Assembly (NCBI GenBank): GCA_029582155.1
Contig: CM055899.1
Coordinates: 78,527,719 to 78,591,718, forward strand
Direction of reading: 5' to 3'
DNA: 64,000 bases
From: Panopea generosa
Lineage: Eukaryota; Mollusca; Bivalvia; Adapedonta; Hiatellidae
Shown here: in pieces, positions 1 to 13,000 of the stretch
How the letters are laid out: each line of letters starts with the position of its first letter
How positions within the stretch are numbered: the stretch's first letter is position 1
Program-made: the position numbers and the translations under genes
Notes under the pieces: model-generated
What the model saw: only the letters and a program-made list of their open reading frames with translations
What the model was told of the DNA's origin: nothing
Databases searched by the model: none

Positions 1-589
1 CTGTCCTACAGGGACACTTTATTGATAAAAGCACTTCTAAAAGCCTTTATCCCTGTGACCTCTTATGAATAAACAAATACTCAGTCTATTCTAATTTTGG
101 TCAAGATTTGTTGAAAATTATGAGCACTATCACAAACACAAGATCAAATAAAGAAAATTTAAACAATTCAAGGACAGGTAACTCAAGCAGTGATTATATG
201 ATCCGGCCAGTTCAATAAAGGAAGCACTGCTACTACCACAACTATTTTTGGCACAAAGTACTTAAAAACTCCCGCACTTCTACGGTACTGCAGAGTGCAG
301 ACATAACTGCGGTAAGAGCATGACCCCGCTGTCCTGCAATATGTCTGCAGGAATTTCTGAAGGCATGTTGCCAAACACGCAAGGGGTAGGTAGGGGAGGG
401 GTGTCCCCAGCTGTGTTGAAAAGTTTGACACTTATGAATGGTGCATTTTTAAGTATGTGTTTCTGTTTAGAATATTGCTGCAATAAAAATGCTTACAAAG
501 AAATTTAAAGTGTTTTTTTAATGGATGACTATCAAGGAATAACATGTCTTGATAAATTTTCCTTCAAACTTCAATATCTTTAATTCAAG

Positions 590-775
590 ATCATTTTGCG
601 TGATCAACATGTTTAAACATCTAAGATTACATACAACTTACAGTTTATGTAAAAGAAATCAGTTGCCTGTGAATTATGAATTTGCCAAATAATTAATCCT
701 TCATGTACTATTTCATCAACATTTAGTCTGGAGATGCAAGTTTCCTACCCTTCTATACAAGTCATTGAGGACTAG
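590..775 (+). repeat. Dispersed repeat family A, copy 1
   Basis: This stretch matches 6949-7120 in inverted orientation and about 42050-42200 in direct orientation. Shared landmarks are a CTGTGAATTATGAATTTG-like block, TTTCATCAACATTTA, and GATGCAAGTTTCCTACCCTT. The end CTATACAAGTCATTG resembles the terminal TATACAAGTCCTTG of the better preserved copy at 6949-7120. That suggests a degenerate short inverted-repeat transposon rather than a gene. Confidence 0.6.
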
Positions 776-1287
776 TCATATTTAAAAGTTACAATTTATA
801 TGTTTTAATGTTTGATTCTATATAGAAGAAAATTATATTTTTCATATTTTTCATATAGTATTTGTGAATTTCCAAATGATTACCAATTTTATAAAAGTAA
901 ACACAAATAAATTATTCTTAAAAAAAGTTTTTTTCGCTATCCCCTAAATGTCCCTGTAAATGACCATCATCACAACTGGGTACTTCCAATGAAAAAAAAA
1001 CGCTTTATTTCATGTAAAAAAACAACAACATTTTAAGTGGGGATTTTATTCTAGTTTTGTTGAAATAAGATGCTGAGAAAACCAGGGTATATGTGCACTT
1101 CAAATATATTTTTCTATTCTATATTAGAATAGTATCGCCATAAAAATATAGAATAAGGAGTGTTTTTGTCACATTTCAAAGATAATACAATTGAAAAGTT
1201 TGCATTTATAATGTTTGATTTTGTAATTTTCATAAGGTGTCTGTGTATTTCCAAATAAATATAAATTTTATAATAAGAAACATTAAT

Positions 1288-1735
1288 AGTTAAAGGGATT
1301 ATTACAGGAAAAAAGCACTATAAATGTCTAAAAAATATTTTTTTTTAAAAATAGATAAAGAGCATCTCATTATCATTAATAACAAAAATCCAAATGGTTT
1401 AGTATGTCAAATTCACCAAAACGTGACATAACTGATATTTAAATTGGAGTGCAAAACTTGAAATGAAATTACCATTCTAAAAATAGACAGCACTTAATTA
1501 CCTTTAAATCGTCATTCAGACATGTTCTAATGAAATAAATTATATTACATGTAAACCTGTATAACAGATCATACTGAAATCAAAATGAAATCTCACGACT
1601 CATTTAATACGCCGAAAAATATGTTGCAATTTTGTGCCGGAAATCTATTTTAGTCTAACTTAGGCGCGTAGCCCAAATTAGGAAATCCCTTTTCAATATA
1701 ACAATTTGGCATGTTTAAATAGATATCCTTCTGGA
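1288..1735 (+). repeat. Dispersed non-coding repeat family B, copy 1
   Basis: About 430 bases align by eye with 19510-19940. Shared blocks include TTATTACAGGAAAAA, CATCGTCATTCA-like, TGTAAACCTGTATAA, AAATATGTTGCAATTTT, TCTAACTTAGG/TCTAACCTAGG, TAGCCCAA and CCCTTTTCA followed by GGCATGTTTAAATA. The left edge reads TTAAAGGGATTATTACAGG, which resembles the TTAA-AGGGATTAT edge of the MITE at 39957. No coding capacity is visible. I do not recognise the family. Confidence 0.65.
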
Positions 1736-2629
1736 AATGGGGGATCATTGAGTATAGAGTATATATAGGGATGCTTTATTGGAAATAATGTTTTAGCCAA
1801 TTTAAAATTTTTGACAAAAATTGATTGATTGAATATTAAGCGTCATTTTTATGTCATCGAGGGCTAACAAATGATCAGTTACACGCATTCTCAATGAACC
1901 TGTCAAAACCATGTCCCAGCCTTCATTACCTAATTTTCGTGCAAATTATAATATCAAATATGTTATAAAAATTGTCTACTGGTAAGTATGTTCTAATACA
2001 AAATATAAAATACTGAAAAATTCAAACCATGGACTCATATCATCAAATCTCATAAGTCTGAAAAGACAACCCCCCTGCAAAACACAGTGTCACAACCTTA
2101 AATCCTACTTTTCAGTCATTTTTTTAACGTTATACATGCAATAACTAAAAAAACAATTTCTTTTATACACGGAGAGTATGCTGTTAAGTCCTCATAATCG
2201 TCAGGTTACAATGCTTTCCAACTGTAAAAAAAAATAGAGCCCTTCAAAATGATGTCACAACATATGTGAAAATTACGTGACATATTATCCAAAACCATCT
2301 ATATATAATAGAGATATATGGTAACTATGCATTATGTCTTTCAAAGTGGCTCTTATTACAGTATATTTGAGAAAAAAATCACTTCCTTCGGCAGAAATCA
2401 TTGATGCATTCTCAATAACAACTTTTGGCATTATGGGAATTTTCAACTTGTATCTTTACGTGACAGCTATGTGAAGCAATACATATGAATTAGAACCAAA
2501 TTCAGCCTTGTGTCTCATTGGTATACATTTATTTAACATTCTGATTTATATATGAAGTCGAAATTGTATTTTAACTAATTATAAAAGAAAATAACAAGTT
2601 GATATTTATTTTACGTGAAGCCTTACGTG

Positions 2630-2783
2630 ACGTCATTGTCGAAATGAAGCGAAATTTAACATGGCGACAACAATACTTTGTTTGTGCTTTATTTAGTGAC
2701 AAGCGCAGGGAAGTTTGGACCCACCATTTGCATTTCAATTTTTGTAAACACGAGATCAAGAGAAATTGAGGGTTGTATAAAAG
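2630..2783 (+). other. Possible 5' exon of the relic gene at 3561
   Basis: A CRE-like TGACGTCA lies at about 2628. The stretch ends in AAAAG followed by a consensus donor GTAAGTA at 2784. The next good acceptor, TTGTATTCCAG at 3550-3560, begins the recognisable coding exon. The stretch has no clear open frame, so it could be untranslated. This is inference from splice-site strings only. Confidence 0.25.
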
Positions 2784-3560
2784 GTAAGTAAAATCATTTA
2801 TGTGGATCATGTTCATTATCATGTTTATCTACAAATATAAAAAGTATTGATGTTAAATGAATGTAAAGTATTGATGAAAAAAAGTTTTTTCCTTCAAAAT
2901 TGTTGCATATCTAACACTATGGACAGCTGAAAATCGTCACGTAAAACACATTACGTTGTCATGTAAAATTCAAATTTTCAAGTTTTATTTTCTAACTTGT
3001 AATTTCAATTAAAACTCTCCCAACTTGAATGTTATGAACATATTATAGTGTTAAGTACCTTATTTTAACATTTCATTTGCAAAATGTTGCACTGCGTGCA
3101 TAATGTGGCATAATGTGTTGGGAATTGTATATATGCAGAAAAATGTCATTCGGGTAATTGATTGAAATTGTCATTGACTGCTGTGTATGAAAAATACAAT
3201 TTATTCTGCCTAGAACCTATTTCTTATACACTTACAAGTTTTTTTTTCACTGTATCCAATATCAAGATGATTAAAGTAAAGGCTAGTTTGAAGTACAGTC
3301 CAAAACAGAACACTGTTACGTAAATTGTCACATAAAATACATATGATTAAGATTCTGTAAGTTTCCATTGCTATTCGAAAATTTATATTAAACTAACAAC
3401 AGAACTTAAATGGAAAGACATACAGCCTTCTCAAAGAAAACCATCAATTAAACGGCTATATTTACACCTATAAGTACATTGATATGAGACAGTTGTACTG
3501 TAGAACAAAATATCTATAAAACACAATCTAAATCCTGTTTGTTTTGTCTTTGTATTCCAG

Positions 3561-4880
3561 AGAACATGACCATCGATCAAATGAGCAGTGCATTTTCAAC
3601 AACTGTCTTTACTGAGGACATGAAAAAAAATTGAAGAATTCAAAGAGCATGCTAACCGAGTTAAGGTACAGTTTCAGGCATTTAAACAAATGAAAGAAAG
3701 TTTAATGGATAAGAAAGAACACGTATGTATTCAAATGGACTTCTCTGAAAACCACAGCGTTAAAGAGATTGAAGAAATTCAAAGCGCCTACTGGAATTCT
3801 GAATCAGTGACACTTCATCCAATAGTGATATATTTCAATAATGGTGAGGACGGAGTAACGCATTCAAGTATGGTAGCAGTATCTGAAGTATTGAATCACA
3901 ATTCAGCCATGGTTCAAGCAATAATCAAAAAGCTAATTATGGAAGTCAAAAGCCTATGTCCAGCTGCTAAATTCATTCATTATTGGACAGACTCCCCAAC
4001 ATCTCAATACAGGAATAAAACAATGTTCAATTTGGTAGCTAGACATCAAACCATCTATGGTATGAAGGCAAGCTGGAACTATTTTGAAAGTGGTCATGGG
4101 AAGGGGGCTTGTGATGGTATAGGAGGAGTTGTAAAGAGAACAGCGGACACAGCAATTAAGACAGGAAAAGTTAGTATCAACCAAGGCAAAGATTTCTATG
4201 AATGGGGATCGAAAATTGAGAGCAAAATTAAGTATTTGTATATAGATAGAGAAGAGTATGAAAAATCCAACAAATTTATTGAAATATGCACGGCAGATGT
4301 CAGTGCCATAAAAGGCACAATGAAGCTTCACAGCGTTGCGGGACTGAATGCAGAGCAGATCATGTGCAGAGATACAGCATGTGTTTGCACTGAATGTTTT
4401 ACAGAAAAAGAGTTTGTTTGGCTCGAAGATAACCAGTGTGGGTGGAAAAGATATAGCATTCGCAAGTCATCCGTAAGCAGAGAGACACACAGTCTGGAAT
4501 CAAAAGAAAACGAGTCAGAGCAGTTGGTAAATATGATTGAGATTTCCAACGAAGAAAGAATTGCCATAAATGAAGCAGATGGAAAAGAGAATGGAGATAA
4601 AATGAAATTTGTGGCAAATGTAGAACAATGATACTATGTAGCAGCTACATATGACGATGCAACATACATTGGAAAGGTCATTGACATTGATGAGGGACAG
4701 TATGAAATATCATTTATGGAGAGTGGAACAAAATTGAGAGGCTGTTTGAAGTGGCCTAAAAAGGAAGACAAAATATAGATAGATCCTGAAGATATGATTT
4801 GCAAAGTTAATGAACCAATACCCACTGTAAAAGCAAAGCGCTTTTACAAACTGAAGGACAGAAACATAGTACATATTTAA
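3561..4880 (+). pseudogene. Relic of an uncharacterised DDE/RNase-H-like protein gene
   Basis: The longest open part (3690-4631, 313 codons) carries three spaced acidic signatures: QMDFSENHS, HYWTDSPTSQYRN and ESGHGKGACDG. These suggest an RNase-H-fold or DDE-like catalytic domain. I recall the layout from large uncharacterised invertebrate protein families but cannot name the family. It is followed by a Cys-rich stretch (CRDTACVCTEC). After the stop, the same frame continues with a Tudor-like segment (YYVAATYDDATYIGKV...YEISFME) and KWPKKED. Lesions seen: a run of eight A at about 3629-3636 shifts the upstream frame (ATG at 3566) relative to the main frame. TGA at 4629-4631 and TAG at 4776-4778 each stand where Trp (TGG) is plausible. 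The frame then runs to TAA at 4878-4880. A good acceptor (3550-3560) precedes it. It may be a decayed transposase-like gene or a decayed host gene; function is unknown. Confidence 0.7.
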
Positions 4881-5779
4881 AATAGTGGGGTTATGTAGTT
4901 TACGTGACAAAAAGAAAGTGAAAACTGAAAACGTATATGATGTTTCAGTTATACACAAGTATTTTCTTTGTTGTGATATTATCACAGTTACTTGTGGTTG
5001 TTTTGTTATAGATTGTTTGTTCCAGATAAGAGCATTACTTGTATATGCGCATTTTACTAAATTGTTCAATTTACAGGACTTTCTGAGATTATCCGGTTTT
5101 TTTTGCCAAAAGGTATTTCAAAGTTCCAAGAAGTGAGTTAAAATTACTTAATATGTCATACTGAATTTGTTCCACGTATGTATTCAGGATATATTTATTG
5201 TTTTACCAAATAATAGTAAGACTTATTGTTCACGTGACGATCAGACCTCTTACTTATGCAAAATCCAACAGTTTGATAACCAATGTTTGCTTTAATAATT
5301 AAGTTTTGATGGTTTATTAATACAAAGTGCTAATAAAGCAATTTGGAAGTATAAACTCTTGTCTGCTTTCAAAAATAAGAAGTAGAAAACAAGAATGCAC
5401 TGCTGCATAGTGTTTATGAGCAGACATTAAAACAATGAAAGTTGGTATTAAATATAAATCATGTTATTAGTTCCAGTATTTTTGCTTTTATATTATTAAT
5501 GGTACGCATCTTGTTCAATAAAGACCAGTCAAGTCTATTTAAATATGTTTTTTGTGTTTTATTGATTAAATATATAATTGTACCGTAAAATACAAACATA
5601 TTTACACACACTTTCTTCAAATTGCTACAGATTAAACAATTCTGTGTCTGAAAGTGTGCCATATATAAAAAAAAAACATCTGTAAAAGTATATAGTTTCA
5701 AAACATTTGGTTATCAAACACTCTACAGCCAATTTTATTTTCAATTTTAGCACCAGCCAAATTGGCAGGTTCTTTGAGA
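4881..5779. other. AT-rich stretch, no gene seen
   Basis: The open frame on the plus strand at 4885-5136 has no recognisable domain and is probably chance. ACGTGAC motifs occur at about 4902 and 5231. I see nothing else. Confidence 0.5.
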
Positions 5780-5985
5780 ATGCGTGTTAATCTAACCACT
5801 GTTTCCTGGGATTAACCAGTACTCGAGTACACCCTGTCTCCGCAAGTAACTCATAACTTTCCCACTTGAAGAAGTGGTGAGAGACGAATGATAATGAGAC
5901 ACAATGTCATATATCAATCATCACGGAGACTGTTGCCGGGCAGGGGATTCGATCTCACGACCCCTGGATTGATAGTCACACAAAA
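5780..5985 (-). mobile_element. tRNA-derived SINE, minus strand
   Basis: Read on the minus strand, the stretch near 5985-5940 has a tRNA-like head with a B-box-like GAGATCGAATCCCC. The body ends in a GAGTACTGGTTAATCCCAGG-like block at about 5810. The same tail block (GTA-TGGTTCT-CCCAGGAAG) recurs at 25675, 30240 and 30700, which supports a common SINE family. Confidence 0.55.
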
Positions 5986-6948
5986 ATACCTGTAAACATA
6001 AAAATTCTTCATTTCTTTAAATTTATATAAGAAAGTTCACCACCCCAAGTTACAATCAACCCTTTTCTTTTGACACCAAAATCACAAAATATGTTGGTTG
6101 TTTCGGTAGGAGTTGTGTTTCCAAGATTTGGAAAACGTCAAATGTACCTTCTGAAAGTTATACAAACTTGTCCTGTAGTTGCCCGTTTAAATTAATGTTC
6201 CTGTTTTTTTTCGTATTTTCTACTTTCACATGACTTTCATTACAAAACATTATTTCTGAAAAGATACCACTGCAAAGGTCAGTTACATATATTATTATCA
6301 GATAATATCAGATCAGATGTTGAGAGACGGAAAACATGAATACTTGAAGAGGTCAGAACAAGTCTCGAAATTGTAGCTCAAACTTGATTATGAATAAAAA
6401 CAATATTGGTTATCATAATATCGAAATATTTGGACATTTCGTGAGAAATATATATAATGCATAGGCTGGCATTAACATAGCATGTATTTATTACCGTATA
6501 TAGGTCGTAAACGTCTTTCAACAACCTCTGATGTTACCCGCATATCCACATGGCTACGGGCCGCCATCTTGTTTTGGAAACTCTCGTAGTTGCAAGCGCT
6601 TATCGTGAGATTTCCAAACAAAAATATATAGTCTTGGTCTGCCTACGACCTATTTCGTAGCTTTGGATTGTATTGGTTAATAATATCAATACAAGTCATT
6701 GCCAATCACTGTTATAACAGAGGCCAGAGACATATATTAATTAAGTCATTACAGACGCATATAAACATGTGCTTGGGCCACTGCACAAATGCATACATCC
6801 CATTTCTATATGATATGTACAGGGCTAATTTCAGACAGTAAACCACTACGAGCGTACGAACGTAACTACTAGTGAAACTGACCACAGGTTCAAAAGTACT
6901 TTAGAATATTGTAAAAATAGGAATTATCTTTATAGATCTATTTATTCA

Positions 6949-7120
6949 ACAGGACTTGTATAGAAAGATCTCCAGAATAAAATATACTCGAACCAGAGAC
7001 ACTATGTCTCTGCTTGAACTAAATGTTGATGAAATAGATCTAGCACAGGAAGGATTAATAATTTGGCAAATTAATCACTCATAATTCACAGGCAACTGAT
7101 TTCTCTATACAAGTCCTTGT
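6949..7120 (-). mobile_element. Short TIR element (MITE), repeat family A
   Basis: Perfect terminal inverted repeats AGGACTTGTATAGA (6952-6965) and TCTATACAAGTCCT (about 7105-7118) bound the element. Its interior matches 590-775 in reverse complement. A further inverted copy of the end, CAAGGACTTGTATA, lies at 7247-7260, and a related CAAGGACTTATATATAA occurs at 9848. The element is non-coding; its superfamily is not recognisable. Confidence 0.6.
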
Positions 7121-8156
7121 CTTTATATATAATTCTTTGATCTGCGCAAGAATAAATATTTTCATTGAAAAAAAGATACAGCAAGTGTAAACTACTTTGT
7201 CATAGGATATATATACATATGTATATTAGTGGTTGTACATTTTAGTCAAGGACTTGTATATAATCTGTATATAATTCTTTGATTTTAGACAAGTTGCTCT
7301 ATGATATTACTAAACGGGTGAACTTAAAAAAATAGCTAATAATTAAGTGGAAGCTGTAGCGACTATATATATATATGGTTACCAAGATTATTGTTTAAAA
7401 AAAAAAAAAAATAGTGGAAAGGTAAAACCAAGTACTAAAATGCCGCATCGCACCGTTCAAAAAATAATTCTAAATAAATATATATACATGTATAAGAAGA
7501 AAAAAACAGAACTTTTCACTAAATCAATATTTTTTTCAATAAATGTGGTTCAGTAGTTACAACAAAATCATGTTTTAAACATACATTTGATGTTTCGCCA
7601 AAGGGCTAGAAGTAAAAAATTTCTAAATGTATATATAATAATAATGTTAGATTCTTCGAGGACGTGTATCTCTACTGATATTATTTATATTTGTATGAAA
7701 CATTAACAGACAATTAAATATTGACTTTACAAAGCCTAAATATTCTTTCTTATTCAAGTTCAAATTTCAAGGAAATTACTTCGATACTTTTTAAGAAAAT
7801 ACAAATGTACATAAAAGATCAGGTACTTAAAATGTCAGGTCGTGGGTTAGCTATTTCGTTCAGTATACAATGCATAAACAAAGAAAAAGTAAGAAAAGAA
7901 ACGTAAATAAAAACCGTCACACTTGATTATTCTCTTACAAATGTTGCTGGAGTCAACAAACTGTGTTGGTTGTACAGTTCATTTATTGCATACTCTCCTG
8001 TGCTGCTCCAAACATATTCAGTGTATTAATTTATAACAGTGAGTTTTGTTAAAAGTAAATCCGATGAATCAGCCGAGGTCGGAAAAGGTTTGTTTTACAG
8101 AGTTGTGGGTGGTTTCATTAACGATGCTGCACTGTGCTTTATTGATTGTGGGATTC

Positions 8157-8335
8157 TCCGTGACCAAGTGGCCTAATGCGCCGTCTCAGGATCATTTACA
8201 TCTTACCACTAAGGATCTAGGTTCGAGTCATTTACCAATAAAACTGGGTATGCCATATAAAACCTGAAATGTGTTGAAATGGCGGCCATTTCAATACATT
8301 TCATTGGCGTTAAACCCCATTAAAAATATTTATTC
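8157..8335 (+). mobile_element. tRNA-headed SINE with mollusc-type tail
   Basis: The head TCCGTGACCAAGTGGCCTAA resembles a tRNA A-box region and GATCTAGGTTCGAGTC is a good B box. The 3' end reads TTGGCGTTAAACCCCATT, a tail I know to be very common in mollusc interspersed repeats. The body is short and non-coding. Confidence 0.65.
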
Positions 8336-9186
8336 TATTAGTCTGATGATTCCCAGCCCACCATTCCCTTAAATTAGTTGATAGTATGATTAAATATATA
8401 GAATGTTACTCGTCAGACATTTGAGGGTATCAATACTGAGATAAAATTGAAAATACCCAGATACGTTTCTGTAAACGATATGCTGCTGCACCACAAAATA
8501 TTACAAATTATTTTGCTCTTGGAGAGTGCATTCGAGACCCTATATGTCAAACCATATAAATTGGTGTATAAAACTTATACGTGTGCAAATATGTAAGTGG
8601 ATATCCTAAACAAAGCTACAGCATGCTTAAAGCTAGAGATGAAGCTGGAAAATAATTGGGTCTGTAAATTAAAAAAGAACAGTTTTCTTTTGGTTATAAT
8701 ACACATTTTTTTAATTGAAATAATGTTTTAAATATGTGCACTTGTCATTTTTTCTGAAAAAAATATCGTAAATAATAAATGTATATAAACTCGTCTTTTT
8801 GTGTAATTGATTAATTTACCACTCAATCATAATCTATTAACAATACTTGTGAAAACAACCATTGTCACCTGCAGTACAGTAATCTTATATGTGGGGCGAA
8901 TCTTCCAAAATGGGGCGATTTTGTAGTGGGGCAAATATCCCAGAATTCGTTTTGGCTACTCTTGGCTAGCACAAGATGTAGGAAATTATATATTTGTTCA
9001 TAGATTTCTTAACCCAAAGATTAAAAGAGTGCAAACATAAAACAGTGATCTCGAATCCTCATACCATTACACACATTTTAAATAATTGTTATTTAAGCTC
9101 AAACTTTCCCTGAAGCAGCTGACCAATTAAAGTGCTCAAACGTATTGCAATGTAACGAACACAATTAGGAGGGCTGGGTCCGTTCT

Positions 9187-9214
9187 ACCAGAGACATAAT
9201 ATTATGTCTCTGGT
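9187..9214. repeat. Perfect 28-bp palindrome
   Basis: ACCAGAGACATAAT is followed immediately by its exact reverse complement ATTATGTCTCTGGT, without a spacer. Partial relatives (ACCAGAGACACTATGTCTCTG near 6993, CCAGAGACATATAT near 6723) lie in the same region. Confidence 0.9.
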
Positions 9215-10025
9215 TCTACAGACTACAATTAAGTTTTATTGTTGCATAAAATGTGTCACGTGATAAATAAATTTATTGAATGTATGTATAATATATGTTT
9301 GTAATGAGAAATATTATATGTTTAAGATACAAATGAGGAAATCTTGAATCTTTAAAAAAATCTTTATAATTACGATGGTTTCATCACCTACTGGCTCGTT
9401 TCCCTAATTTTGTATAAAGTTCATGAAGTGATTTGGTCTACAGCATATTTTCCTTTAAATACATATGATGATGACGATGAAGCTTTACATAAAATTGTTT
9501 TAATTGTTTTGATAAAAAATAAATGAATAAAATTGAATATTTCTCTATTTGACTAAATGAGCATTTCCATAAAAAGATTATGTTTTAAGTTGTATGTTAT
9601 GTTAGAACAGAATGGTCAAATAATGTTTTAAATAAAACAGTTTTTTTTTGTAACGGTGTAATTTATTCTTATAAATAATACGCTGGCCATAGTTTTGATT
9701 CTTCTTCTATGCAGAACCACTATGCTATTGTAGCATTGTCATAACTACTCGCCGAAACAACGGAACTTCGCTCGGCCATATCCACTAACAATAACATTCA
9801 TTCGTAGGCGGAAATGGCCGATTGATGTTCAGATTGTTTGGCAAATCAAGGACTTATATATAATTATTTATATAATTCCTTGGCATTAATATATATCTAT
9901 TAATTTTTGCTGGATTTTATCAGTGATTGAATAACATATTTATATGTCTCTGATTCATGCATAGTAGAAACGGTACTATTATTAAGGATTAAAGGCCGAA
10001 TTTTTTAGTTTTCATCGGGCGATGA

Positions 10026-13000
10026 AAAACATTAGGCCATTTTAATGTTCGTGAAGCCCGAAGTGACAGACAGACCACCGAAGATAACGCTTACGTTGAG
10101 AATTGTTATCAAACAGATGATCAGTATGAGCATGATCAATATGAGCACACGCCTGATGTCCCACCCCCATCTTCGCGTAGAGTTAGTACTAAGAAATCGC
10201 CTTCGAGGAAAGTTTTTCATAAGCATTATGCGTTAACTGTCACGCTTGATACTGGCGCGGAAATAAATATGATCAAAAGTTCTGTTGCTAAACATATTGG
10301 AGCAACTGTTCAGTCAACCAGTCAAAATGCGCTTCAAGCAGATGGGTCAACTCCGCTTAACATTACAGGGGAGACACATATCACACTTTCTCTGGGGATA
10401 AAACACTTCAAACTTGATGCGCTTGTAGTTGAAAATCTCGATGTTGATGTTTTAGCTGGTGTTACCTTTATGGCATACAATGACATCTCAGTCAGACCTT
10501 CGAAACATGAAATCACTATAGGTGACTCTGAGAAAATCAACTATGGTGCTTTTAGATCCGAAACTGACAACTCTAGCATCCGTCATGTCCGGCCGTTTGT
10601 TTTGCGTATCACCTCCTCTACAGTAGTTTGGCCCGGTGAATACATTGTAGTAGGTATTTCAAGTGATGCTCACCCAGATGCTACTCTTGCCATCGACAGG
10701 CGTTATTATTGTGACAAGACTGTTGCTGACTGGCCATTTCCTCAGATAATAGAGGCTGTTGATAGCAGGATTCGCATACTTAATGACTCTAGGGAACCGC
10801 AAAAGCTTGATAAGCATGATCACTTTTGCCAAGCAAGACTTACCTCCCCTCTTACAACTGTGCAATCAGCTTTAGATTCCCCTATTTCACCCCCTTCTTC
10901 GGCTCATTTGAAGAATTCCCGTGACAACCTCACTGCTAACTCAGATTCGGTTAACCTAGATCCAAACAATATCCTTCCGCCCAAGTCACGCTCTGAATTT
11001 CAGGCCTTCCATGACCAGTTTGATAATGTTTTCAGTACTGACATAACTAAAGGATACAAAGGTGCTGTAGGTCCTTTTCAGGCTAAAGTCAATATGGGTC
11101 CTGTACAACCTCCCCAACGAAAAGGGAGAGTACCCCAATATAACCGAGATAAGTTAGTTCAATTACAGCAAAAATTTGATGAACTTGAACATCAAGGCGT
11201 TTTCTGCCGTCCAGAAGATCTTAATATGTCTGTTGAATATCTTAACCCATCATTTTTGGTAAAAAAAAACCAGGGGGGTTACAGATTAGTTACATATTTT
11301 GCCGATGTTGGCCGGTACAGTAAGCCCCAACCACCCCTTATACATGATGTAGATTCTACTCTTCGCATTATTGCTCCTTGGAAGTACATTATTAAAACTG
11401 ACCTTACAAGTGCTTTCTACTAAATTCCACTTTCCAAGGATTCTATGAAATACTGTGGTGTTGCAACACCATTTAAAGGCGTAAGGGTCTATACTCGCAC
11501 TGCTATGGGTATGCCAGGGTCCGAGACAGCATTGGAAGAGCTCATGTGTTGAGTTCTTGGCGACTGTCTTCAAGAAGGCATTGTTGCTAAGTTGGCTGAT
11601 GACCTATATTGTGGTGGTAACAGTCCCGATGAGTTATACACAAATTGGAAACGTGTCCTTACAGCCCTTAATAAGTCCAAATTGAGATTGTCACCTTCCA
11701 AAACTGTTGTCGCCCCTACTTCAACAACAATTCTAGGTTGGACATGGTCAAATGGTATCATCACTGCCAATGCCCACCGCATCTCTGTACTGTCCTCTTG
11801 CCCACCTCCTACAACGGTACGTGGCCTTAGGTCATTCATTGGCGCTTACAAAGTGCTTGCAAGGGTTATACCTAATTGCTCCTCTATACTTGCCCCACTT
11901 GATGACACAATCGCAGGCCGACCTTCACATGAAAAGCTTGAGTGGACTGATGACTTAAATGTTCACTTTGCGAACGCTCAAAAACTTTTAATGACGCATA
12001 AGGCTATCAACCTTCCTAGGGCTTCAGACCAATTATGGATTGTTACTGATGGATCTGTTGTCAGACGCGGCATAGGCGCAAAACTTTACGTGACAAAACA
12101 CAATAAATTGTCACTAGTTGGCTTCTTTAGTGCTAAGTTAAGAAAGCACCAAGTTACGTGGCTCCCTTGCGAAATTGAAGCGCTCGCGATTGCCGCTGCA
12201 ATCAAACATTTCAGTCCATATATTGTTCAGTCTAAACATAGATCATGTATTTTGACAGATAGCAAGCCATGCGTTCAAGCTGTTGAAAAACTCTACCGTG
12301 GGGAGTTTTCTGCCAGCCCTAGATTGACATCGTTTTTGTCGTTAGTTAGCCGGTACAGCCTTAACATTAGACATTTAGCAGGATCCGTGAACATACCATC
12401 GGACTTCGCAAGTCGCAATGCCCCAGACTGCACAGAACCGCACTGTCAGATCTGCTCTTTCATAATTGAAACAGGAGATTCTGTTGTTAGATCGGTTCAG
12501 GTGAATGACATTCTGAATAATTTGTCCAATTTACCGTTCACTACCCGTTCTGCATGGTCAGATATCCAGTCTGAAGGCCCAGATCTTCGCAGAACTCATG
12601 CTCATCTTAAACAAGGCACTCGTCCTTCGAAGAAACTGACTAATATTAAAGACGTTAAGCGTTACCTTAATGGCGTCTCAATCGCAAGGGATAATCTATT
12701 GGTGGTACCGAAAAATGATCCACTTAAACCCTACAATGAACTCATTGTTGTACTCAGTCATAGATGGACTTGTGACAGCACTCCATCTAAAGCTGAATCA
12801 TCCAACCAAGCATCAAATGCAACTTGTAATGAAAAGGCACTTTTATGCTCTGGACATGAATAAAGCCATTGATTGCGTCTGTGAATCGTGTCATACATGT
12901 GCATCATTGCAGAAGTATCCAGCTACCCTGAACGAATAGTCAACAACACCTCCACCAGAGGTGTTTGGAATTTCTTTCGCGGCTGACGTTTTAAAACGAA

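Larger units (their letters stand above)
1..2570. other. AT-rich non-coding DNA with two dispersed repeats
   Basis: I see no convincing coding exon here. The short open frames lack codon bias, splice context and recognisable motifs. The stretch holds one copy each of two dispersed repeats described separately (590-775 and 1288-1735). From about 1420 it also holds the first of a series of ACGTGAC motifs that become denser toward the relic gene at 3561. Confidence 0.6.
7121..9990. other. Non-coding AT-rich region with a SINE and a palindrome
   Basis: No gene is evident. A SINE (8157-8335) and a perfect palindrome (9187-9214) are listed separately. Poly-A and poly-T runs and TA-rich microsatellite tracts, for example 7363-7377, are common. 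Confidence 0.5.
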
